A stretch of 64,000 nt of DNA from Corticium candelabrum. Its lineage: Eukaryota; Porifera; Homoscleromorpha; Homosclerophorida; Plakinidae. The first letter of the stretch is position 1. Every line of letters begins with the position of its first letter. Under the pieces are notes generated by a model that saw only the letters and a list, made by a program, of their open reading frames with translations, was not told where the DNA came from and searched no databases. Positions 34,582-44,200 of the stretch are shown here, in pieces. The stretch is taken from the NCBI RefSeq assembly GCF_963422355.1, contig NC_085090.1, positions 3,936,512 through 4,000,511 on the forward strand, in the 5' to 3' direction. The position numbers and the translations under genes are program-made.

Positions 34582-35100
34582 TTGTTCTCAATTGCAATAC
34601 ACCCGATTCTCGTGAACGTAAAGGAAAACCCTAAAATACTAGTTCTAGCTTACTCCGATGATGTGTCTCTTTCGGCTCCACCAACTAAAGATCTTTTTGT
34701 CATTGAAAATCTCAAAGCAACATTTATCACAATACGCCTTGATATAGCTGACCACAAATGTGAGATCTCACACAGCCCTACACCACTTTCTAGTCAGATA
34801 AGTTCTCAGAGCACTATTTCTACCAACTATTGTGGTTCAGCAATTCTAGGCATCCCAATTGAAAAGGCTCAGTTTATAAAACACCACTGTGTTATGTCAG
34901 CAACATCAGGAGACAACCTCTGCAAGCAGATGACTGAGCTGCAGGATATTCAGAGTGCCATGCTATTACTAACATTCTGTCACATTCTCCGAATTAATCA
35001 CTTAGCTCGCTCAGTGATCCCAGATCTTCTCAAGTCAGCAGCTGATCTTCACGATTTCAATCGAGGTCAACAATTAACACATTACTTGGTTGCAACTTAA
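34582..35100 (+). pseudogene. Reverse transcriptase core fragment of the LINE
   Basis: The open stretch of 172 codons begins at the F-S-I-A-I-H-P motif that follows the GD-PLGP-type block. It contains YSDD (34,651-34,662), a variant of the catalytic Y/F-A-D-D box, in context LVLAYSDDVSLSAPP. The upstream block is present in another frame. It continues with thumb-like sequence up to a stop at 35,100. The remaining catalytic Asp lies upstream across frameshifts. Confidence 0.7.
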
Positions 35101-35764
35101 CAGATGACACTGCATGACACCAAGCAACTCAACCAATAAAATGGTTGTTTTGGTATTTCGATGCTTTAATCAGTTACGTCATTAGCCTTCATGACTTCGT
35201 GGGCTCATTTTTTGAATGAATTGCCCATTCGTTTTACAGATGTAAAACACGAAATAGACAAAGTTGCAATGTCAACACCCTCCTTCAGCAGCCTAAGTCA
35301 GACACTAACTTTAATTGTAATACCATCCTAGCCCTTATTGAAGATGTTGTCTGAGACAAAGAGGCTACAACAAAAGTTCTCAAAAGAAAATGCTAAAATG
35401 AAAGCTACTTTCTTAAATGGAGAAAGCAAATTCACTTCAAGATGGCAATAGACTTTGCTTTCTGCAAAGAAAATGATTCAAGCCTTGGTTGTTTGCTATT
35501 CCAACTTCATGGAAGCTCGCACTTAAACCCTCAGAATTTCGGTTGGCGGATTAGCTCAGACTTGGACTTCACTTGATTTGTGAGGTACTATTCAGACGTG
35601 TGACTGTGGACGAGAAAACTGGTAACTCAAGCGGATATCATTAGATTACATGCAAAACAGGGAGTGGTGCTATCTAACCACATGCCTTGATAATGTCTGT
35701 GTGGTCAGTGTCTAAACGACCTCAAAATTCAACACACACAAGAGAGATAAAAATTGATATGCTA

Positions 35765-36104
35765 CATCTGACAGTCGCCCAGACATAGTTGTTTTGATAC
35801 TGGTATTGGTTCCAACGAAGAGTTAGATATAGCACTTGCTCATTCTTGGAGTTTAAACATATTTCCAACGTCAGCCAATCTGGAGGGAGAAGCCGCTGTC
35901 AGAAGGAAAGACAGACAGTTGGCTCGGTATGAGAAACAAAAATATCCTGGAGGGTTGTCTGTGAGAGTGGTTCCACTAGTCTTGGAACATTTTGGAAGAT
36001 GGAGTAAGAAATCAGAGACCTATTTAGATGACTTGTCAAACGATCAAAAGATAACTTTGGAAAATCAAACAGGGCAAAGTTTAAAGACTATTGCCGTCAA
36101 ATAA
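35765..36104 (+). pseudogene. Restriction-like endonuclease (PD-(D/E)XK) tail of the LINE
   Basis: RPDIVV marks the PD motif of the endonuclease that follows the RT in R2-type elements. After a frame change comes ELDIALAHSWSLN and then the conserved C-terminal block KYPGGLSVRVVPLVLEHFG (35,943 on). The reading is interrupted, so the enzyme is not encoded intact. Confidence 0.6.
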
Positions 36105-36369
36105 TTGCCATTCAATTCCAACGTTGCAATGTCAATATACTCCTGATGAAATCAGTAATGCCTTGTTGGGACAGGCCAAGTGCCAAGACTCGCAGATGTT
36201 CTATACAAAATGGATTACCTGATCCCTTTTAACCAATTAGTACATAAATATATATTGTATTTAGCTGTTAGTTGTTTTCTCTTGCTTTCATTATTGACAT
36301 AGGATAAGCGTAGTTAGCCATTTGCTATTGTATCTGTATCTTCATTCATATACAAAAAATATATGTATT

Positions 36370-36460
36370 GACAGACAGACAGACAGACAGACAGCTTATA
36401 TATATACATATAAAGGAGAGGTGTCTGTCAGTCTGTCTGTCTGTTTGTGTGTCCGTCCGT
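36370..36460. repeat. Inverted (GACA)n / (TGTC)n pair, potential hairpin
   Basis: A short GACA run (36,371-36,394) and a CTGTCTGT run (36,424-36,445) flank a core of about 30 bp with TATATATACATATAAAGG. The two arms are complementary, so the DNA could extrude as a cruciform. Confidence 0.8.
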
Positions 36461-36875
36461 AGGAGCGTTTCTCAAAAAGTGCGAGTCGGATCTCGGCCGA
36501 GTTTGGCTCGCGCACGCCGAATTCATTCGGGTCGAAAGTGAGACTGTGGTCGTCTTCCTGACTTCTCCCACAACGATGCCATTTCCCGCCGATCTTACTT
36601 GCTTCCGCTCGCGCGCTAATATCTCCGGAACGGCGCATGGTATCTGCGCCGAATTTACACTGACCGTTCCCGACGTCGATCTAAACGCAGACCAAGAGGA
36701 AGACGGCGCCGGCGTCCATGAAGTTCCGGGTGCTGAAACTGTTGCGGTCCTAGCAGTATGGCGACTTGCTTCACTGGTTACACCTACAACTGGCTGCAGC
36801 TGTAGGCGACGAATGTGCGAAAACGACGAGGCATCGAACACATTCGACTCTTTCACCAAGAGCGGGTCGCCGTAG
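36447..36875 (+). other. CpG-rich open frames of unknown nature
   Basis: Both strands are open here over about 430 bp. The plus frame begins near PSVGAFLKKCESDLGRVW and the minus frame ends in a GRTHKQTDR-type repeat tail. A GC-rich composition explains the lack of stops. It has no recognised domain and may belong to a repeat family that sits beside GACA arrays. Confidence 0.3.
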
Positions 36876-37586
36876 AGTTGATAGAGATGACCAGCCGAGA
36901 GTCCGTTGAATCGACCTCCGGTATGAGAAAATATTGCCGTCTCGTTGCCATCCTCTCTTTTCAGGTAAATGACTTCTACCTACACAGTGATACGCAACAC
37001 TGAATTTTGTCGATCACCTTAATTAATTAGTTAACATTGTATGATTGTTTTAACATCTAAAGTTGTTCGCGCCGTGTACAACTTGACTTGCCTTGAAAAC
37101 TCGAGACAGTCGCAAACTGCTCACGTCCGACAATTTCATTGGCAGCTCTTGCGTCCCTCGAAAAATGGTCACCATGTCAAATGGTCCACCAAACCGTCGT
37201 TGCCTGTCCATCGTCTCGACACGCAGACTGAAATGATTTTACTAACGATTGACGACTACTGACCGATACGACCTCCTTTAATAGAGCCGAGGCGGTGTGA
37301 CCACGCCTAGAGAACGCTTCACAACATTAGTCAAAAACAATATGGGGAGATGCAAGTTGTGGCGACCTAACGTAGACGACGCTTACAAAACAACTGTAGT
37401 GGAGGCTGCGAAAGTCTACCCAAGAATGTCTTGCGGTGTGAGAAAGCAGTCGACCCGTCCAATTACCAATGAGCGGTGGTTCGGACTCTTCTAGAGCTGC
37501 AATGCGATTTGTTTTGACGTTTATTGTTAGCCACTCATGAGGTTAGCTAACTCTTCTCACAAACAACGAGACTAGAGGCTTCGAAG

Positions 37587-37854
37587 CAAATCGTTTAGCA
37601 CTAGGTGGGGTGTGAGAACATACGGCCACGCCTTTCCCTCTTCTCGCAAACAGCTACCTACGCACACTAGCTACTATAGTGTATCGATAAATAAACTCTC
37701 TGAACATCAAAAGCTATAGGCTTTCCAAATGTACAAAAGCAATTTGCTAACCGTAGACATCATCACCCTTGCTAGATCTCACTGATGATCATTGAGGAAA
37801 TTCCTCCGGAAGACACGCCGTCAACTTGAACAACCAGTTAGTATTGCAGTCGCT
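37587..37854 (+). repeat. Left terminal inverted repeat of the integrase-type transposon
   Basis: It pairs with 39,303-39,571 with only a few mismatches. Because it reaches to within 3 bp of the start codon, it must carry the promoter and 5' UTR of the transposase gene. Confidence 0.9.
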
Positions 37855-37857
37855 GTA

Positions 37858-39244
37858 ATGGACGAGGCAGACATCAGACGAATGGTAGAAGAAGGCATTT
37901 CGCATTCAGAAATAAGCTATAGACTGAGGCGAAGACATCCTGGAGTTAGAGAACTTTCTGAGAGATCGGTGAGAATATTATGCTTTGAACACGACATCCA
38001 CTCTAACTCGGATGTGTCGAATCGTGAGTTAAGGCAAATCGTTGAAGCCGGTGTTAGAGAGGTAAATCGTAAATATGTATATACTCTAAATATCTATATA
38101 CATGTGATTACAACGTTGCTGAAATAAGGTTGGGCCAGCATACGGGAGGAAGATGATGAAGGGCTACTTGCAAACTAGAGGCTTTCGTGTATGGGAAAAA
38201 AGAGTTGGATGGGCTCTTGGACAAGTTGCTCCTGGATATCACAGAAGGAGGCAAGCTCTTGCGCATCGACGAGTAAATCCCATACCCTATTACGCTCAAT
38301 ACTGTGGTCACAAAATGCACATAGACCAGAATAAAAAGCTTTTGATGTATGGAGTTACACATGTCCTCGCCATTGACGGCTATAGTGGATTCATTCTTGG
38401 CATCATTACAATGCCTATCAAAAACAACATTTTGATTTACAGGCACTTATTCCGACCTATCTTGATACAATTTGGTCTGTGGGATCAAATACGAGTTGAC
38501 CATGGGAAAGAGTTCATTTTGTCTCTATACGTGCAAGAACGCTTAGCAAATTTAAGGCGAAACCAAAGAAGAGCTCCCCATGTTCAGTCAATGTCTAGGG
38601 AGGTATAGACACCAACATAAATGACACACAATGATTAAGATGTGATTGTAATATACTTAATTCTTTAATTACCTAGAATCATCCAGCAGAAAGAATATGG
38701 GTAGAAGTCAACCAAAGGGTTAATTATCCTGTTAAGGAATGCCTTAATGATCTGGTGGAAACCGACCAACTAGACTTGAACGATGACATTGTCAAGTTTT
38801 GTATCTTGTGGCTGGCTATGAGAGTGTGCCAGGCTGGAATAGAACTATTTGTTCTAGCGTAGAACAACCATCCTATTCCAGGTATAGGATAAAGTCTGCA
38901 TATTACTGTCAATTAGCAACACACTTTGTGTAACTTTGTATATAGGAAAAGGAACTCCTAATCACAGAGTTCAAAATCACCAGGCTGTTAGACCTCCAGC
39001 AGGAACAATTCCAACTGTAGACTACGCAGTGCAGTTATTCGAAGGAGAGGGAGGAATTTTGAGAAGGCCAACAGAATATGGCAATGACCTGATTGCGGAC
39101 AACGCCATCCACTTGGCCAGAAGTCAATATTTTACATTAAACCACGGAACCTACAATGATCTCTACTCAGCAACAGTAAACGGCTATCATACTCCATTTC
39201 ATGACGCTTGGCGCTATTTCTATCATTTGACAATTACTTTGTAA
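37858..39244 (+). pseudogene. Integrase-core (rve-type DDE) transposase with introns, one nonsense codon
   Basis: Exons are 37858-38061, 38129-38602, 38677-38881 and 38946-39244, with in-frame GT/AG junctions. The N-terminus is helix-turn-helix-like (MVEEGISHSEISYRLRRRHP), and VGPAYGRKMMKGYL follows the first splice. The catalytic core shows the first Asp in VLAIDGYSGFI, the second in IRVDHGKEF and the Glu in ERIWVEVNQRVNYP. A TAG at 38,860-38,862 replaces the Trp codon expected before NNHPIPG; otherwise the frame is open to the TAA at 39,242-39,244. The copy is young but probably inactive. Widespread integrase-catalytic-domain proteins of this kind occur in fishes and invertebrates. Confidence 0.85.
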
Positions 39245-39302
39245 TAGTTGCATAATGAAAAATAGCCATTGGAGTACCGCTTCAATAGAGAACCTAAAAA
39301 AT

Positions 39303-39571
39303 AGCGACTGCAATACTAACTGGTTGTGCAAGTTGAGGACGTGTCTTCCGGGGGAATTTCCTCAATGATCATGAGTGAGATCTAGCAAGGGTGATGATGT
39401 CTACGGTTAGCAAATTGCTTTTGTACATTTGGAAAGCCTATAGCTTTTGATGTTCAGAGAGTTTATTTATCGATACACTATAGTAGCTAGTGTGCGTAGG
39501 CAGCTGTTTGCGAGAAGAGGGAAAGGCGTGGCCGTATGTTCTCACACCCCACCTAGTGCTAACCGATTTGC
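39303..39571 (-). repeat. Right terminal inverted repeat of the integrase-type transposon
   Basis: It is the reverse complement of the left repeat. An ATG inside it (39,450) opens a frame that runs outward into the adjacent RING ORF. Confidence 0.9.
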
Positions 39572-40133
39572 AAATTTGGATATCCTTTTCAAGATCGACG
39601 GCGAAGTAGAAGACGCGCTAACTCATCTCGGCCGCCTGGAGTCCAGCTTCGAACGAGTACACGAGCGACTCGAGAACATCGAAGACCAGATGGAGCAAGT
39701 GACTCGCCATCCGTTGCCATCGAAACGACGCACTAAATCGAAAGCAGCGACAATAGCAGCAAGAATGATGCGTTGCAAGATTTGCCACCTTCTCAGCAGA
39801 AGTCCGATAGCAGTGTCTATTTGCTGCCGACAATGGCTCGGCTGCGAACGTTGCACTTCTCAATGCGGGCGTTGCCCACTCTGCAACGCTACGTGGTCAG
39901 ACGACAAACGTCCGCTGTCTCTTCGCGGTTTCGACGACATGAAAGAGCTCAAAAAAGAAATGCGAAATGAACTTGGGAGCGACGTAGCTCACGACGACAG
40001 CTCGTCGGACACGGAACTGCCATTCATGTTACCATCTGCCACAACCCAAGGTGTAGGTGCCTCCTCGTCACACAGCTTGACTGCAGATGTGAACGTACGC
40101 GCCGAAAATGACAGCCACGAGATTATTGAGTGA
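39450..40133 (+). CDS. RING-type zinc-finger protein ORF joined to the transposon end
   Basis: The open frame is about 227 codons. Residues after the transposon junction (39,571) form a coiled-coil-like stretch (LGRLESSFERVHERLENIED) and a basic patch. A RING-like cluster follows: CKICHLL, then ICCRQWLGCERC, then CGRCPLCNATW, with Cys pairs spaced as in an atypical RING finger. The tail is acidic and Ser-rich. RING proteins usually act as E3 ubiquitin ligases. The first 40 or so codons lie inside the transposon's right TIR, so the original start or upstream exon was probably displaced by the insertion. Whether the chimera is expressed is unknown. Confidence 0.55.
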   Translation: MFREFIYRYTIVASVRRQLFARRGKGVAVCSHTPPSANRFANLDILFKIDGEVEDALTHLGRLESSFERVHERLENIEDQMEQVTRHPLPSKRRTKSKAATIAARMMRCKICHLLSRSPIAVSICCRQWLGCERCTSQCGRCPLCNATWSDDKRPLSLRGFDDMKELKKEMRNELGSDVAHDDSSSDTELPFMLPSATTQGVGASSSHSLTADVNVRAENDSHEIIE

Positions 40134-40614
40134 CACACTGACGTAGTCTACTTAATTAATAACTAGCTCTAGCTGTAACCCGCGCTGTTCTACGTTAGCT
40201 AGTTGAGTTAGTTCAATTAATTGAGTTGAGCAATAGAGTTCAGTTGAGTTGACTTCAACTAGAGTTCGGAAGGCGTTGACGATGGACGTGCATGTCTGTT
40301 TACTTGGTGAGTTGTGCGACGTCATGCAAATGAGAAATGTGACCTGCTATAGATTACCACGCCCACCCTTTGTATACGGTACCGGTACCGTGTACTACAT
40401 CTAGAGTGTGCCCGTGAAAGCGCGCAGTCTACTACTTAATGAATTGTAGTAGGTTGACGGTTTCGATGTTTTAATTGTGTCTCCATTTTTCCTAGCAACA
40501 AACGTCGTTCCGTATATTTCGTCACCACAGTTGCCAACTCGGCGATCCGCTAGCTAGTGGGGAGCCTATCTAGTTATAACATAGCATTTTCCTCCAACCG
40601 ATTCATCTACAATA

Positions 40615-40959
40615 ATGGTAGCGTGTTGTGTACAATGCACGTACAGTACGTGTACCTACACAGCTAGGGACCGAGGTATTCGCTGGCACAACGTTGTGTG
40701 TCAGAGCGAAGTTGTCAAGAGTTGCCAACGTGGTTTGGCACGTGATGGAAAGCAAAGTAAAAACAAACACCTGCTAGTGTGTTGGAAACGTGATCTCCTG
40801 AGACACGCGTGCGAATGGAAGCCCTATACTGAGACCCCCGCTGAGACCCCTGCTGTGTCTAGCGTCTTGGGTCATTTCAATTTCTATTTTCTAATTTCTA
40901 TTCACGTTAGAAATAGAAAAGCGAACAGCGCGTTCAAGTTTCTAGTTTTGAGCACATAG
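40615..40959 (+). other. Possible THAP-like zinc-finger fragment
   Basis: The ORF starts MVACCVQCTYS and later has RGIRWHNV and GLARDGKQSKNKHLLVC, reminiscent of the start, SFH region and RDxWxPSKxxxxC segment of a THAP domain. The expected C-x2-H ending is not present. It could be a worn P-element or THAP relic; the evidence is weak. Confidence 0.25.
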
Positions 40960-41045
40960 GTGCCTAAAAATCAAACTTTAAAAATAAATCTAAAGATCAC
41001 AAAAATCAAACATCAAAAGATGAAAACCATTTTACAAAAAATATG

Positions 41046-41185
41046 GAAAATTAAAAATTAAAAATTAAAAATTTAAAAATTAAAAATTTAAATGTAATAA
41101 ACACAACAATTTTAAATAAGAATAGAAGTAAAAATTAAAAATTAAAAATTAAAAAATTAACTGAAAATTAAAAATTGAAAAATTA
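41046..41185. repeat. AT-rich low-complexity repeat (AAAAATT)n
   Basis: Imperfect AAAAATTA/AAATTAA units are tandemly repeated over about 140 bp, with drift at the right side. Confidence 0.9.
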
Positions 41186-41219
41186 AGACATGAAAATTGA
41201 AATGTAGAAAATTAAATGG

Positions 41220-44200
41220 CCGAACCATCCACTGACCGTTCCATACAGACAGCCACGGAAATCATAAAACGAACCTGACGTCATTCACATTTCCCTACAA
41301 TCCCTCATAATAGCTATAGAGTCCCCTCTAGTAAAGCCTCAACTATCTGCTCGTGTTTAAAAACAGTTTATCGTTTCTGTAGTCTTACCTGAAGAGATGG
41401 ACTCCTACTGTACGTTTACAGATCAGCTCTTGCCTGTACTTTCCAAATCACACGGCTTCTGTAACAAGCATAGCTAACGCTAATCAAAATTGCGAACTAA
41501 TTCTTGATCTCTCACTCGTTAGAGTATCCGACCACCGGTAAACGCACGAACGGTGACAGTAGACTAGTCTGAGCTTTTCCGTATCCGGTAGCTAAAAACA
41601 CCCGGATAATGTGTCTAGTTACGGTTGCGACTAGACAATAATACAGATAATAATTTTCTTGCGTACGATAGGCAAGCTATAAGATTTTTCAGATGCCTAA
41701 GTTGTAATATTAACTGGTTTCCACTTAGCTATTGAAATTAAAACACAAAGAAAGACAGCAAATCGCCTGTTTGTGTGGGTATAAAGGCGACTCTTCAGTC
41801 TGATCGTTACCAAAGTTGTTTCATACATTCACCGCATGTAATAATTAAAACTAACTACGTCAAGAAAAAAAACACCATCCACAAAATCTAGAGTAAAAAT
41901 TGAAACGTATCGAGGCAATTGACAAACGCCGTCATGTGACCGATAGCTTTAAAGATTTTGGTGAGAAAAGGTGAATCTACGCAAAATCTTTAACATAAAT
42001 TTTTTGCATCATTACTTTCGAAAGTGCTAGAAACAGAAGTTGACTGGTTGACTAGTAATTAAGACTATGAAACCATCGATCGCAAGACACACCCATTTTG
42101 AATTTTGAACTCTCAATGTTTGAAATTGTTTCCGATTCAAACACAGAATGCAACTCCAAAATAAGAACAAATGATTATCATAACCAACGATTAAATATTT
42201 TAATTAAAGTTGCATTTGAAATAGATAATGGATCGCTACATATTACGTGGGAGCGGAGGAGAGTTTGAACAAGAAGAGTGTCTATAACTCAAGTATTTCC
42301 AAATTTTACGAGATTTTAACATTGATTGTAGGAATACTAGAAAAAGTATACACTTTGGTAAGAACATAAAAACTAATCATCAAACTGTTTTTATTAAATT
42401 GAAGCTCCAAAATGATCCCATTTCTATCTAGAAATTCTTGTTTTTCTTTACAGCATGCTTAGCACAGAATTTGAATTTTTTTATAAAATATAAAATTTAT
42501 TGAAATTAATTTTACAATTTTTACGAATGCTCTATTTTTATACATGCTGTACTGAAACACAATTGGTCAAAAAATGTTTCACAACGGATTTAACAAGTTT
42601 ACGACCAAAATTGAATGTCAAAAATTTGGATAAAAAAAGTGTTGCAACATAAAAATTTAAAGCAAATTGTAAATTAAGTAAATTTTAGAGTATGGGTCCT
42701 TCATCATGTTCATTGTAATGAATATCATTTACAAAACAAAGAGATTAAGATAAAAATGTGTTAAAATAAACTTTATTTATATATACGGAATAAATTTGTA
42801 CTATAAAAATAACAAAAAATTTTGTCTAATGCAAAAATTTAAATAAGAAAAATTAACAGTTAATCATATGAAGTACCAGCAAAACCCTCTATTCGTCCAT
42901 GCACAATATCTATAAACTGAATATCGTTAAACTCAAATATAACAAAGCAATTAAGGCAATCGTGTCTCATCCATTTGTGTATATGGGAGACTGTTGAGTA
43001 GACAAAAATGGTGTGTATGGACACGTAATTAAACCTCGTACTACATTTTCTGATGCTATCGTGTCCAGTTCATAAATCGTGATTTAAATGTTTTGGTTAT
43101 CATCTATAGTTACCAACATTTACAGACAAACCGAATATTACTTTCTTTTGCAAAATCGTTTTTGAGCATTCGTCTCGCTCCTTTTAACAATTCTGCAAGA
43201 TGGTCAATCTGAGCATTTCGTGTCCCTTAAACAGTATATAGCTAGTTTAAGTTAACAAGTTAGAGAGAGAACAGTTACTTGTCTAGTGAATATATCTAAC
43301 GAACCTTTTGTGTAGAACAAAGAATTGCATGTTGTTGGTAATAACTGATGTCGATAAAATATTACAATTATCAAGATCGTAGTACGTACACAATTTGCAA
43401 GTATGCATCCTGGCAAACTGAAAATGCATTAATATTCAACTTGTGGCAGAATGGATTTAAGGTTAAACTCGATCGATCCATAATTATTCATGGTTTATTT
43501 ACAAAGTTTGCTAATTAGTACTAAACTTGACGTAATAAATAATGGTTATCTTAATTATTATTCAGAAATATAGATTAACTAGTTTGCCTACAAAGTCTCA
43601 TTATTTAAATCTGCTATAGCTCTACAAATTTACTACAAAACATTTCCTTTCAGGTTTAGTCGAAAGTGATCGTATTTACAATGATCAACAAAGTTAGAAC
43701 CACTTACGTGAAAGCTGTTAAACCCAAGGAGTGGGCTCATACTCTGACCGAGGTTATGGGCGCGTACTGTGCTTTTCCAGCCTCTTTCAGAAGAAGATCA
43801 GTGTGAACATACCTCTTCCAACTACTGCAATTTCGCCGCTATGGTCGAAAGAGCTAGCCAACTCTATCAACTCTGCTGTTGGTTACTCTTCTAGAAGAGG
43901 CAAGAAGAGCCAATCGAGCGCGCTCTATGTCCCGTAGATCGATCACCTTTCTCACAGCCTTACAACATAAGAACTGAGAAGATAAAACAGGCAATTAAGT
44001 GGCATAAACATCGGAAGGAAAACTTTCAATAGACATAACCAACGTCTTAATTTGTCTTGTAGAAACGCGATGTAAGAGACTGACCGAGATATGATCCCGG
44101 ATGTAAGAGTATTTGTTTGTCAGATTTCACGTTCTGCCGTAGCAGAAGTACTATGAGTACTAACATTACACCGTAGGTCTATTAGCCAATGGCAATGACT

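Larger units (their letters stand above)
33112..36104 (+). mobile_element. R2-like non-LTR retrotransposon (LINE) relic with restriction-like endonuclease
   Basis: Domain fragments appear in the order expected for R2-type LINEs. They are a Cys/His zinc finger near the start (RCSHCRLWFLKLGQHTSQC), a pre-RT segment (KLSRAARVLTS), RT blocks (IAEAMRRLTARAI at about 34,200; AYSDDVSL at 34,648), a C-terminal zinc-knuckle-like remnant (about 35,640) and an endonuclease tail with RPDIVV (about 35,775). The segments lie in different frames and are separated by stops, so the copy is dead. It lies between (GACA)n arrays. Confidence 0.75.
37587..39571 (+). mobile_element. DNA transposon with integrase-fold (rve/DDE) transposase and 268-bp TIRs
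   Basis: The element is about 1,985 bp. It has near-identical inverted ends of 268-269 bp (37,587-37,854 and 39,303-39,571), which begin GCAAATCG(T/G)TTAGCACTAGG. The left repeat ends 3 bp before the transposase ATG. The transposase has four exons. No clear target-site duplication was seen; the flanks share only AA. Cut-and-paste elements with a retroviral-integrase-like transposase include the Ginger group; the exact family here is not assigned. Confidence 0.85.

Noticed and set aside
40290..40380. Possible fourth copy of repeat R1 (TGTGACCTGCTATAG, ACCACGCCCA)
   Set aside because: The shared words are in a different order and spacing from the other three copies; too weak to call.
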